Origin: Manis javanica
Lineage: Eukaryota > Chordata > Mammalia > Pholidota > Manidae
Direction of reading: 5' to 3'
Length of the DNA stretch: 64,000 nucleotides
Assembly (NCBI RefSeq): GCF_040802235.1
Contig: NC_133161.1
Coordinates: forward strand, 108,765,001 to 108,829,000
The translations under genes were made by a program, and so were the position numbers. The notes beneath the pieces are model-generated. The model ran no database searches. It saw only the letters and a program-made list of their open reading frames with translations, and was not told the DNA's origin. This document shows, one piece after another, positions 11,366 through 21,774 of the stretch (within the stretch, counting starts at the first letter, position 1; the number at the start of each line of letters is the position of its first letter).

Positions 11366-12401
11366 TCAATCTTCTTCTGCCAGCCCCACTACGGCGGGCT
11401 TAGGATGGCGGTTGTTCGTCCAGCCTCCTCTTTGGGTGGTTGGGCAATCAGACCCCCAGTGGCCCTTTTTGTGGCATCTGGGGCATGGGGTGGTAGGAGA
11501 TCTGGGGGAGGGGCACGCCCTTGAGCAATGTCCCTCTTTTCCGCACTTGAAACAAGCTCCTGGGGGGGGGGGGCTTGTTTGTAGAGGGGTGCCCAGGTTG
11601 TGGTTTTATCAGCTGGGCCAACATCTGGAAATTGGCCTGATCAGCCTTTTGTTTACAGCTTTCTTTCTCCTCCTCCCGTTTATGGAAGACTTTAAAGGCC
11701 ACTGTTAGGATCTCTGTCTGTGGGGTAGTGGGGCCCTGTTCTAACTTTTTGAGTTTAGCTTTAATGTCGGGTAGCTTTGAGCTAGGAAGTATGTCATAAG
11801 GACATGTCTTCCTTCAGGTGTTTCTGGGTCCAGGCTGGTATCCTGTAATAGGGCTTGAGTGAGTCTGTCTAAGAACTCGGAGGGGGTTTTGTCTCACTTT
11901 TGAATTATATCTTGGAGTTTTTGAAAATTGACTACTTACGAGCTGCCTTTTTCAGACCTGCTATTAAGCAGGAGGCAAAAATATCTCAAGAGCAGAGACT
12001 TATGGCGGTGTTATAATCTCAGTGTGGGTCTTGTTCGGGGACAGCAGTGGGGCCAGGGGGATAGGTGGGGTCAGTCCTGTGGGTTTCGGTAGCGTGCGTT
12101 TTGGCGAAGTCCCAAACTCGTCTACCCTCTTCAGGGAGGAGAGTATTGGCCAGGAGCATGAAAATGTCATGATGTCTGAGGCTGTAAGACTGGAGGGTCC
12201 ATTTAAACACCCTGATGTATGTCGTGGGATCAGTGAAAAAGGAACTTAGGCGTTTCTCTATTTGGGCTAAATCTCCTAAGGAGAAAGGGACGTGAACGCA
12301 CACGATGTGTTCGGATCCTGCTACCTCCCAGAGGGGGGCTATAATTTTGGGAGGTCCTCGGGACCGAGCCTGAGGGAGACTGAAGGGTTCTGGCTCAGTC
12401 T

Positions 12402-12923
12402 GTGGGTGAGTGACGCAGTCTAGCCCCGCCTAGTTGAGCTGGTCCTGAAGTGCGGAAGGGGGGCAAAGAAAATAGAGAAAGGTAGAATCGAACCCACGTG
12501 TCGCCAGCCAACAGCCCAGCTGCTTCCTTCTGCCCTCTAGTTGGGCTTGAACTCATGACTCTGAGGTTAAGAGTCCCATGCTCTACTAACTGAGCTACAG
12601 CAGGGCTCCAGTTAATTGCTTATGGAATGCATAAACAGAATGTTCTTTGTTCTCCATTCTTGCCACATCGGCAAGTGGGGGTAGGGCATATTTAGAAGCA
12701 GGGGCGGTGTTTCTACACATCTTCAAGGTCTCCCTATTTTCAAAGTGAGGAGTCTTGGCAAGATATGTTTTTGTGGACAGATAACTTCTAAGGACTGCAC
12801 ATGTTTTTGTGGACAGATAACTTCTAAGGACTGCACCGGTTGTTCTTTAGCTTGTGCTTTCCCATTCTCCCTACAAACATGTGAGAAGACAAAGGCGGTC
12901 CCTAACAGGGGAGAAACAGGTGA
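12402..12923 (-). other. Foreign insertion in gag of copy A with tRNA-like element
   Basis: About 0.5 kb absent from gag of copy C but shared with copy B (20252-20739). It has no gag-like coding content, contains a tRNA-Lys-like stretch, and ends in a short duplicate of the adjacent gag segment (the QxEPEPF region). A 36-bp unit is tandemly doubled at about 12766-12838 in this copy only. Retroviral capture of cellular RNA by template switching is the simplest reading; the donor is unknown. Confidence 0.7.
12532..12606 (-). tRNA. tRNA-Lys(CUU)-like pseudogene inside gag
   Basis: Minus strand, 75 nt: an A-box-like TAGCTCAGTTAGTAGAGC, anticodon-loop CTCTTAA (CTT anticodon), and a B-box-like AGTTCAAGCC. 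Acceptor ends GCCCT and AGGGC can pair for 5 bp, but the anticodon and T stems have mismatches. It therefore looks like a decayed tRNA or tRNA-derived element, not a working tRNA. A second B-box-like GGTTCGATTC lies about 35 nt further along the sense strand (near 12488). Confidence 0.6.
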
Positions 12924-13706
12924 TGGGGGCAAAGACGGAGGAGGCTCTTGGGACCTAGTTAAAGGGGGGGCTGAAAGGCTCAGGCTTAATCTGCGGAGGA
13001 CGAAGGCGGAGGAGGTGAGATGGGGTCGAGGAGATGGTGGGGGAGGAAGGGAGAAGGGCTGTTGTAGGAGAAGAAGGAGGGGAGTGAATGGGAGGCTTCT
13101 GTGGGGGCAGCGGCTTGCAGGCTAGGAGAACTTGGGAGGGTGCATTGGGAGGAGGAGGCGGAAAGCTTCAATATAGGGAATCTCCTTCCATTTTTTCAGT
13201 GCTGGCAGTAGTTAAAGAGATTGGGAGTGATGTTAGGATCAAGAGTTCCCCCTGCGGGCCATTGGTTGTTATTATCTAGGGGGTATGTCGGCCAATCTTG
13301 GGAGCAATATTTATGGAGAAGTTTTGGTTTTATATCAGGTGTCAGGGAGAGGGTAGCCAGATGCTTAAGCAGGCATTCAAGAGGTGAACTTTCAGGGAGG
13401 GATGAGGAGGCTCCCATGGCTAAAGGACAGAGAAGGAGACAGACAGAGGAAGAGGAAAGGAGATCCTCAGACTGGAAGCAGACCACAAGGAGACAAAGGG
13501 CGTCCCCGATGATCCTTGGTGGTCTGCGGAAACTTGTATATGAGTCAGAATTTCTTGGGAAGTGTGGGTCGTCACCCAGACTTCCCTATGAAGGAAGTTT
13601 ACCGGAGTCACGAGGTACCTAGCACTAGGAGTTTTCGGCAGACAGAACAGATTTCGGTGTACGGAGCAGAAGGAGTGGGGGGGGAGAGGGAGCATTCTCA
13701 TCCGCA

Positions 13707-14030
13707 AAGGAGTCACCTCGTTTATGGCTGTTGGAGGGGGTGGCCTGAGAGTCTGCCGCAGCCATGAAGGCCTGAGGTGGGGATTTATGCCTGTCGGAGG
13801 AGGGGCCTGAGGGTCCGCCACAGCTGGGAAGGCCTGAGGCGGGGATTTATGGCTGTTGGAGGAGGGGCCTGAGGGTCTGCCGCAGCCATAAAGGCTTGAG
13901 GCAGGGATTTATGGCTGTCGGAGGAGGGGCCTGAGGGTCTGCTGCAGCCGTAAAGGCCTGAGGCGGGGATTTATGGCTGTTTGAGGAGTGGCCTGAGGGT
14001 CCGCCGCAGCCGTGAAGGGCTGAGGCGGGG
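13707..14030 (-). repeat. 62-bp tandem repeat in ERV-Phe copy A leader
   Basis: Units begin at 13769, 13831, 13893, 13955 and 14017, exactly 62 bp apart, with a partial unit before them. Each contains GGATTTATGGCTGT and GGGGCCTGAGGGTC. It lies between the primer site and gag, where retroviral packaging signals normally are. Copies B and C carry fewer or rearranged units. Confidence 0.93.
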
Positions 14031-14249
14031 AGAGTTCCCTCCTCTTCCCCGAGCGTCAGGGCCTTGCCGGAAGATCACGGTCAATGGCACTGCGATAGCT
14101 CGGGGAAGAGTGGCCCACTCCAGGGGGAAAACTTATCTAAAGGCCAGAGAGGAGTGGTGAGTGTGATGAGCCAGCGCCGGAAAAAGAGGATGAGGGCAAG
14201 CTACTGCTGGTGTCGGGGGGAAGATGGGGCCCAGTTGGGGTGTCCCGTC

Positions 14250-14267
14250 TCCCGGGTTTCAGCACCA
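14250..14267 (-). other. ERV-Phe copy A primer-binding site
   Basis: Minus strand TGGTGCTGAAACCCGGGA, one mismatch from the complement of the tRNA-Phe 3' end; copies B and C match it fully. Confidence 0.88.
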
Positions 14268-14268
14268 G

Positions 14269-14518
14269 TGAAAGGAAAGGAGTGACACACAGCAGCAATT
14301 CACCGGAGAATTCCGCTTTATTAGGGAAAGGTGCTGGGTTATATAGGAAGGGGCATGAATTGATTGAGGTGTCACTTCTACGGGGCTGTTGGCTGTTGGC
14401 TAGGTACTGGGATTGGGAGGGGGGCGAGAGGTGATTGGGCTTCAGGTGGCGCCAGCAGGAACTGAGGACCCCCGAAGAGAAGCCGGAAGTTTGCCATCTT
14501 ACTGGTGGGGGCCCTTCA
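14269..14518 (-). repeat. ERV-Phe copy A 5' LTR
   Basis: 250-bp LTR, paired with 6568-6820, bounded by TGAA/TTCA. It carries the same TATA and AATAAAG elements. Confidence 0.93.
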
Positions 14519-15059
14519 TTGCAAGTCTGGTTTAGCTTTCTGGCCTCAAGAAGCCCTTAGAAGTTCAATCTGAAATTCCTTGCAAAAAGTTCCAGCAAAG
14601 CACAGTTGAAAGATCCCATGCAATCAATTACTCTTCTTGCTGCACTTACGCAAATAATCAAGCCAACTGTTAATTATTTTCTTAATCTGGCTACTTCTAA
14701 TAAAAATGAGGGTGATTTTAGAGAAAAGTGTTGTTTCAATAATGCAGTCTTATCTATACTAAATCCTAATACTAGTCATTGGGACGAAGACTAGATCCAG
14801 GATTCTAGTTTCCCCATGAAACCTGGCTATGATTCTAAATTAGACTCTTCATATTTCTAGTTCTCATATTCAGCCATGCATTCTTAATCTCATCAAGTTT
14901 GTCCTTCCAGAATGGAAAATCCAACTCTAGATGTTGCTACTTAACCTAATAACAATTTGTTCTATCTTGCGTAGAAGCCACAAAACTGCAAATAGTAATA
15001 GAAATGAAACCCAGAATAGAAGCGCCAACCTTCCGAGTGTAAAGGAGGGCAGAGGGCAG
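14519..15059 (+). other. Unassigned, AT-rich sequence within ERV-His
   Basis: No recognised coding domain. A 62-codon frame at 14606-14794 contains an EKCCFNN motif but I cannot assign it. It may be remnant ERV-His interior or another element that arrived with the LTR-like sequence to its right. Confidence 0.3.
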
Positions 15060-15543
15060 CAAGAGTCAGGAAAAAGGACTAATAACATTTAACCTAACTG
15101 CCTAAAGCATGGGCCACCCAGTTTTGAATAAACAACCCGAGGCTAAGCTTAGAAATGCACCTGCTTTAAGTTAGATAACTAGAAGTGGGCAACAGCCTGG
15201 GGGCGTGATCCGTGATAAGTCACATAGACATGCTTGAGTAAGCAAGAGATAACAATTGAAGCAGTCAGGCAACTGGAGTGTTCCCTAAAAGGTTACAATA
15301 TAGAATGTGTTTTAAAATTATTAGTTGTAGAAATGCGCGGGCTTCGGTGTAACGGCTGTGAAAATCCTATATAAGCAATACCTAAAGTTGCCTGAGGGTC
15401 GGCAGCTCAGACTCGGCCTGCGTGTCAGGGGATGTGCTGTTGACCCCAGCTTGCTGGCTGAATAAAGACTTTGCCTGTACTTACATCTCCATGCCTGTGT
15501 GCTTTGTTCTCTTGGGAAAACCCTGAGTTCCTGGACCCTAACA
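15060..15543 (+). repeat. LTR-like sequence of an unidentified family
   Basis: CCTATATAAGC at about 15367 is followed by AATAAAG at 15461 and an end at CCCTAACA (15543), the order of an LTR. No primer site follows and no partner LTR was found, so it would be a solo or truncated LTR. Confidence 0.4.
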
Positions 15544-15680
15544 TGAGGCCCTCTCAACTGACCAGTGATGGAGACCTAGCTGCACCCTTTACTGCGCCCC
15601 CTCTCAGCATGAAGCAGCCAGAGCGGGCATCTCCCCCTTTCCCTAGCAGTAGCTAGAGTCTCCATCTGTAGAGGGGGGAA

Positions 15681-16172
15681 TGAGACAGGGACCATCGGCT
15701 TAGAATAAGGTGAGAGCCTCTGGAGAAAGCAAGGCAGGATATTTGCAGTCAGAGCAATGTAAAACTTCATGCTAGGAACCCCCCCTACTAAAACTATGTT
15801 GAACATTAAGCTATAGAATCATTCTTCAGTGAGATCAGTTAATATTCCCCAGATAAAGAAGAGTAGCACATGTTTTATTATGCTAATCATTTGTAAGCAT
15901 GTGTAAAATTCACTTTAGCATATTAAAAGGCTCAGGCCTATGTGCTCTTTCCTCCTTCAGATCTGATGAGGTAATTTTGCAAACTGACCCAGCTGTAGAC
16001 GACATAGTAAAAGACAGGATTCTTTAGCAAATAGACAATACCTCAGCCCACCTTGGGAGCTGAGCAGGCAGCCTTTTGATATGCTCCCAGACCAAGACAC
16101 CGGTATTCCAGAGAAAAATCAAGGCAGGAAATTCCTTATTTTAAGTTAATTTTTAATATTCAGAGAACACTT
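15681..16172 (+). repeat. LTR-E, plus strand, 3'-truncated
   Basis: Starts TGAGACAGGGACC directly after a polypurine tract (15671-15680, GAGGGGGGAA), so it is the remains of a 3' LTR of its own provirus. Strong match to 28024-28767 until about 16172, where it is cut off and pol sequence of another element begins. Confidence 0.75.
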
Positions 16173-16763
16173 AAGTCCTTCCCCAAGGCTTTAGGGATAG
16201 TCCCCACCTTTTTGGACAGGCTCTAACACAAGACCTCAAATCCCTTACTCTCTCAAGCTCCACCCTCCTTCAATATGTAGATGATCTCCTCCCGTGCAGT
16301 CCCTCCCTACAGACCTCTCAACAGGATACTATTCTCCTTTTAACCTTTCTCTCAGAACAGGGCTATGGGGTTTCACCCTCCAAAGTTCAGCTGTCTGCCG
16401 CTCAGGTCACATACCTGGGAGTTCAGCTCTCCCTGCACTACAAGGTCATTAACAGACAGGAAAAAACTTCTCCAAACCATGACCATTCCAAACAACAAAG
16501 ACACCATTCCCTAATTCCCAAATGGCAAAGGACCATACACAGTAATCCTTTCCACGCCAACTGCAGTTAAACTCCAGGGTCTTCCCCATTGGATACACAA
16601 CTCCCACTGTAAGCCATTTGTCTCCCCTTATTCCCCTCCCACCAAATCTCCCACAAGTTCCTACTCCTCCACCCTGATGGGACCTCTTACTCTCCGCATT
16701 TCCCGCTGCTCATCTCCACTTCCACTCATCACTGAAGAAGTTTCTGCCAGCACGGAGTCAAGA
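16173..16763 (+). pseudogene. Pol remnant, probably ERV-His
   Basis: Translates to an RT active-site region (LLQYVDDLLPCSPS near 16270-16310) and the following palm/thumb region, then jumps near 16465 to proline-rich sequence like the C-terminal end of integrase. The RNase H and most of the integrase are missing. Stops and indels are present. Assignment to ERV-His rests on position and orientation. Confidence 0.65.
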
Positions 16764-17557
16764 TGATATGGGGGTTCTTCTTTGCGGAGCCGAAGAATGG
16801 ACTTAGCAAACAGTCAAGGTAGGAGCGCAATGTACAGGCTTTTATTTAGAGATACAGTGAAAGGACAGAGCTCCTGGTTCACGCCAGGAAGGGACAAGAG
16901 AGTCCGTAGTGGTGCGTTGTCTAGGGGGTTTTATAGGCAGCTGAGGATTTTTCGAGAGCATGAATAAAACTTAGGGGTGTGGACTTGTTAAGTGGTCCCT
17001 GAATATTTGGAATTAACACAAGCAACTTCTGAGATACCAGCATCTTGGTCTGGGGGCATGTGAAACAAGGCCACCTGCTCAGCCCCCAAGGTGGGCTAAG
17101 GTATTGTTTACTAAAGAGTTAAGTTAAGAATTTCTAACATCTTAACTTCTTGGGTTTTAAAATGCAATCTTATCTTTAAGGTGGAATCCTTCCTGCCTTT
17201 TACTGTGTTGTTTATGCCTGGGCTTACTTGCTAAATTAGTTGCCCAGTTTGCAAAATCACTTCATCAGATCTGAAGGAGAAAGACAGCACGTAGGCCTGG
17301 GCCTTTTAGTATGCTAAACAGAACCTTACACATGATTATAAATAGTTAGCATAATAAAACATGCGTGCTACACTTCTTTATCTGGGAAACATTAACTGAT
17401 TTCACTGAAGAATGACTCTAGAGCTCAATGTTTAACATAGAGTTTTAGCAGGGGGGTTTCCTTGCATGTAGTTACATTGCTCTGACTGCAAATATCTCGC
17501 CCTTCCCCCTCTGGAGGCCCTCACCCTACTCTAACTACATCCACGTTCCCTGTCTCA
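16764..17557 (-). repeat. LTR-E solo LTR, minus strand
   Basis: Reverse-complement relative of 28024-28767: ends CCCTGTCTCA at 17557 (the TGAGACAGGG start) and contains TTTTATTTAGAG (the polyadenylation region). About 0.79 kb. No primer site or coding sequence is attached. Confidence 0.75.
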
Positions 17558-18030
17558 CTAAGACCTCCCTTACAACCACCATGCATCATGCCTCAGGATT
17601 GTTAACCCTGGTCTCAACACTTACTCTCTCACCAGACCTATCTTCCCAACACCAGCCCTTCTCTTTCAGACTGTCCAAAAGATTGCACCAACAAGGATTC
17701 CCTTTGCCCTACAGGTTGCTCTTCTGCCTACACATATGTCTCCATCAATGCTATAATTCAGCCACCCTATTTAAACATAGCAGTCAGCCCAAATGCAAAA
17801 AATTTCTAACCAGACCTTTAACCAGTTTATAACAGGATTACCAACCCCTCTCCAAAGAGGATAATCCTTATTGAACCTGAAACACGCCATCGCCACTGCA
17901 GACCAAGGGCTCATCTGAGGACACCCCCCCAATCCATACAAAAATGAACTTCATCGCCCCTAATTGGCAGGAAGCAGTTACTGAAGACTAACCTTCACCC
18001 CTTCCCAAATTTACTACCACTTATAAAGCA
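17558..18030 (+). pseudogene. Env remnant, probably ERV-His
   Basis: Degenerate coding sequence just upstream of the polypurine tract and 3' LTR, where env is expected. The longest open stretch (17581-17832) has Ser/Leu/Pro-rich SU-like composition but no clear cleavage site or C-X6-CC motif. Weak assignment by position. Confidence 0.4.
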
Positions 18031-18043
18031 GAAAAGGGAGGAA
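18031..18043 (+). other. ERV-His polypurine tract
   Basis: GAAAAGGGAGGAA immediately before the 3' LTR. Confidence 0.75.
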
Positions 18044-18458
18044 TGTAAGAATATAGTAATTTATCCTCCATTTACCCCATGGTCCCAAGCACATAAGCTG
18101 GTGAGAATTATGCTTGCCCCGCCTTATCTCTATAAACAACCCGACCCTCCCCCAAAGCAACAGGCCGAGCGGATCCACCACAATAAAAGGCAACATGCTG
18201 CTGCTGCTCTCTCTCTGTCTGTCTCACTGCTCTCTTTGTCTCTGTCTCTCTGCTGCCCTCTCTCTTTGTCTCTGTCTCTCTGTACCCCTGCTTTCTCTGC
18301 TGCTCCCTCTCTGTCCCACTGCTTTCTCTGCTGCTCCCCCTCTCTCTCTCTCCCCACCCCCCTCTGGGCAGCCACTCTCTCAGAATAAAGTGTCTTGTGT
18401 GGGCCCGTGTCTGCTGAGTCGTTCTGGGTAAGGAGGGTCACGGCGAGATACCCTTTCA
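18044..18458 (+). repeat. ERV-His 3' LTR
   Basis: Matches 5636-6116 from TGTAAGAATATAG to CCCTTTCA, with a shorter, interrupted CT-rich region (18200-18355). Confidence 0.85.
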
Positions 18459-18806
18459 CTTAGAAAGTGTGGGCCACCTCAGAGAGAGGAGAGCCCCCTG
18501 AAAGGTTGAAAAGAGAGTTTTATAAAGTTAAAAGGTTATGCACTTGGAAAGTGCGGGTGACCTCACAGAGAGGAGCGCCCCAAAAGGCTGGGGGTTCCCC
18601 CTTTTAAGGATTCTTTAGGAATGTGACTTGAGGGCTGGGGGTGCAGACTTGTTAAATGGTCTTTGAATACTTAGAATTAACACAAGGAAGTTCCCACTCT
18701 GATTTCTCCCTGGGATATGGGCGTCTTGGTCTGGGAGCAGATCAAACAGACTGCCTGCCCAGCCTCAAGGTGGGCTGAGTTATTGTCTGTTAAAGAGTAA
18801 GTTAAG
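18459..18806 (-). repeat. LTR-E-family fragment, antisense (part 2 of 3)
   Basis: Continues the element at 5411-5635; its text (ACACAAG, TCTTGGTCTGGGAGCA, CAAGGTGGGCTGAG) parallels the minus-strand LTR-E at 16764-17557. It is interrupted by copy B at a TTAAG site. Confidence 0.6.
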
Positions 18807-19055
18807 TGAAGGGTACCCACCAGTAAGATGGCAAATTTCCGGCTTCTCTTTGGGGTCCTCAGTTCCCGCCGGCGCCACCTGAAGCCCAATCACCTCTCGC
18901 CCCCCTCCCAATCCCAGCACCTAGCCAACAGCCACGAGCCCCGTAGAAGTAACACCACAATCACCCTATGCCCCTTCATATATAACCCAGCACCTTTCCC
19001 TAATAAAGCGGAACTCTCCGGTGAATTGCTGCTATGTGTCGCTCCTTTCCTTTCA
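18807..19055 (+). repeat. ERV-Phe copy B 5' LTR
   Basis: 249 bp, TGAAGGG to CTTTCA, with TATATAA and AATAAAG elements. Confidence 0.95.
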
Positions 19056-19056
19056 T

Positions 19057-19074
19057 TGGTGCCGAAACCCGGGA
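19057..19074 (+). other. ERV-Phe copy B primer-binding site (tRNA-Phe)
   Basis: TGGTGCCGAAACCCGGGA is the exact complement of the 18-nt tRNA-Phe 3' end including CCA. Confidence 0.92.
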
Positions 19075-19761
19075 GATGGGACACCCCAACTGGGCCCCGT
19101 CTTCCCCCAACACCAGCAGCAGCTTGCCCTCGTCCTCTTTTTCCGGCGCTGGCTCATCACACTCACCACTCCTCTCTGGCCTTTAGGTAAGTTTTCCCCC
19201 CAGGGTGGGCCACTCTTCCCTGAGCTATCACAGTGCCATTGACCGTGATCGTCCGGCAAGGCCCTGACGCTCAGGGATGAGGAGGGAACTCTCCCCGCCT
19301 CAGGCCTTCATGGCTGCGGCGGACCCTCAGGCCCCTCCTCCGACAGCCATAAATCCCCGCCTCAAGCCTTTACAGCTGTGGCGGACACTCAGGCCCCTCC
19401 TCCGACAGTCATAAATCCCCGCTTCAAGCCTTCACGGCTGCGGCCGACTCAGGCATCCCCCTCCAACAGCCGTAAACAAGGTGACTCCTTTGTGGATGAA
19501 AACGCTCCCTTTCCCCCCCCTCCTCCTTCTGCTCCGTCCGCCGAAAATGCCTAGCGCTAGGTACCTCGTGACTCCGGCACTCTGCCTTCTTAGGGAAGTC
19601 TGGGTGACGACCCACACTTCCCAAGAAATTCCGACTCGTATACGAGTTTCCTCAGACCACCAAGGATCATCGGGGACGCCCTTTGTCTCCTTGTGGTCTG
19701 CTTCCAGTCCGAGGATCTCTGTTCGTCTTCCCCTGTTTGTCTCCTTCTCTGTCCTTTAGCC
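19075..19761 (+). other. ERV-Phe copy B leader
   Basis: Contains roughly three units of the 62-bp leader repeat (about 19290-19475). The TTTAGGTAAG near 19184-19193 is a possible splice donor. Confidence 0.7.
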
Positions 19762-20251
19762 ATGGGAGCCTCCTCATCCCTCCCTGAAAGTTCACCTCTT
19801 GAATGCCTGCTTAAGCATCTGGCTACCCTCTCCCTGATGCCTGATATAAAACCAAAACTTCTCCGTAAATATTGCTCTCAAGATTGGCCGACATACCCCC
19901 TAGACAATAAAAACCAATGGCCTGCAGGGGGAACTCTTGATCCTAACATCACTCGCGATCTTTTTAACTACTGCCAGCGCCTGAAAAAATGGAAGGAGAT
20001 TCCCTATATCAAAGCTTTCCACCTCCTCCTCTCCCCGCCCCCTCCCAAGTTCTCCTAGCCTGCCAGCCGCCGCCCCCGCAGAAGCCTCCTGTTCACTCCC
20101 TTCCCCTTCTTCTCCTACAACAGCCCTTCTCCCTTCCTCCTCAACCATCTCCTCCCCCATCTCACCTACTCCACCTTCATTCCCTGCAGATTAAGCCTGA
20201 GCCTTTCAGCCCCCCTTTAACTAGGTCCCAAGAGCCTCCTCCGTCTTTGCC

Positions 20252-20739
20252 CTCATCACCTGTTTCTCCCCTGTTAGAGACCGCCTTTGTCTTCTCCCAT
20301 GTCTGAACACAGCATGGGAAAGCACAAGCTAGAGAACAACCGGTGCAGTCCTTAGAAGTTATCTGTCCACAAAAACATATCTTGCCAAGACTCCTCACTC
20401 TGAAAATAGGGAGACCTTGAAGATGTGTAGAAACACCGCCCCTGCTTCTAAATATGCCCTACCCCCACTTGCCGATGTGGCAAGAATGGAGAACAAAGAA
20501 CATTCTGTTTACGCATTCCATAAGCAATTAACTGGAGCCCTGCTGTAGCTCAGTTAGTAGAGCATGGGACTCTTAACCTCAGTCATGAGTTCAAGCCTAA
20601 CTAAAGCAGCAGAAGCAAGCAGCTGGGCTGCAGGCTAGCAACACGTGAGTCTGATTCTATCTTTCTTTATTTTCTTTGCCCCCCTTCTACACTTCAAGAC
20701 CTGCTCGACTAGGCACGGCTAGACCGTGTCACTCCCCCA
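20252..20739 (+). other. Foreign insertion in gag of copy B
   Basis: Same insertion and same junctions as in copy A, opposite genomic orientation, without the 36-bp duplication. Its presence in two independently inserted proviruses with different flanks shows that it was carried by an infectious or retrotransposing lineage. Confidence 0.7.
20537..20610 (+). tRNA. tRNA-Lys(CUU)-like pseudogene, copy B
   Basis: Same element as 12532-12606 with the A-box-like TAGCTCAGTTAGTAGAGC and CTCTTAA anticodon loop. A 2-nt loss after the anticodon stem and a decayed acceptor end make it less tRNA-like than copy A. Confidence 0.55.
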
Positions 20740-21774
20740 CAGACTGAGCCAGAATCCTTCAGTCCCCCTCAGACTCAGTCCCGAAAGCCTCCCAAAATTA
20801 TCGCCCCGCTCCGGGAAGTAGCAGGATCCGAAGGCATTGTGTGCGTTCACGTCCCTTTCTCCTTAAGAGATTTAGCCCAACTAGAGAAACGCCTAAGTTC
20901 CTTTTCCACTGATCCCATAACATACATCAGAGAGTTTCAATAGACCCTCCAGTCTTACAGCCTCACACATCATGACATTTTTATGCTCCTGGCCAATACT
21001 CTCCTCCCTGAAGAGCTTAAACGAGTTTAAGACTTCGCCCAAACGCAGGCTATCGAAACCCACAGGACTGACCCCACCTATCCCCCTAGCCCCACTGCTG
21101 TCCCCGAAACAAGACCCACACTGAGATTATAACACCGCCGTAAGTCTCCGCTCGCGAGATATTTTTGCCTCCTGCTTAATAGCAGGTCTGAAAAAGGCAG
21201 CTCGTAAAGTAGTCAGTTTTCAAAAACTCCAAGACATAATTCAAAAGAGAGACGAAACCCCCTCCAAGTTCTTAGACAGACTCACTCAAGCCCTATTACA
21301 CTATACCAGCCTAGACCCAGAAACACCTGAAAAAAGACATGTCCTTATGACATACTTCCTAGCTCAAAGCTACCCCGACATTAAAGCTAAACTCAAAAAG
21401 TTAGAACAGGGCCCCACTACCCCACAGACTGAGATCCTAACAGTGGCCTTTAAAGTCTTCCATAACCGGGAAGAGGAGAAAGAAAGCCGTAATCAAAAGG
21501 CTGATCAGGCCAATTTCCAGATGTTGGCCCAGCTAATAAAACCACAACCTGGGCGCCACTCTACAAACAAGCCCCCCCAGGAGCTTGTTTCAAGTGCAGA
21601 AAAGAGGGACATTGGTTAAGGGCATGCCCCTCCTTCAGATCTCCTACCACCCCATGCCCCAGATGCCACAAAAAGAGCCACTGGGGGTCTGATTGCCCAA
21701 CCACCTGAAGGGGAGGCTGGACGAACAACCCCCATCCTAAGCCCGCCGTACTGGGGCTGGCAGAAGAAAGTTGA

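Larger units (their letters stand above)
11366..13417 (-). pseudogene. ERV-Phe copy A gag
   Basis: Gag starts at ATG 13417 with MGASSS (Gly2, myristoylation type). The frame is lost within matrix near 13196 by a one-base deletion relative to copies B and C. A foreign insertion (12402-12923) interrupts the proline-rich middle. Capsid is readable at 12019-12303 and further left with additional indels. A G run at 11563-11572 shifts the frame before nucleocapsid. The gag terminator is a TGA at 11366-11368, in frame with protease. Confidence 0.87.
6568..14518 (-). mobile_element. ERV-Phe copy A (minus strand)
   Basis: Complete LTR-to-LTR provirus on the minus strand: 5' LTR 14269-14518, primer site 14250-14267, leader repeats, gag, pol, env, polypurine tract and 3' LTR 6568-6820. 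It is disabled by frameshifts in gag, a foreign insertion in gag, a roughly 1.7-kb deletion over RNase H/integrase, and a LINE-1 fragment in env. Flanks (GATGAC left, TTGCAA right) do not form a target duplication, so one side was probably altered after insertion. Confidence 0.92.
19762..21774 (+). pseudogene. ERV-Phe copy B gag
   Basis: Starts MGASSSLPESS at 19762. The first frame ends at 20058 after a deletion that also removes the region holding PPPY in copy C. The tRNA-containing foreign segment follows (20252-20739). Capsid is readable but interrupted by stops, for example TAG near 20942 replacing a Trp codon. Nucleocapsid zinc knuckles are partly readable near 21590-21710. Gag ends at TGA 21772-21774. 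Confidence 0.88.

Noticed and set aside
12532-12606. A functional tRNA-Lys gene
   Set aside because: Anticodon and T stems are mismatched, the element lies inside a dead provirus, and the copy B version is more decayed.
13769-14030. CRISPR-like array
   Set aside because: The 62-bp units are contiguous tandem repeats without distinct spacers, in a mammalian retroviral leader.
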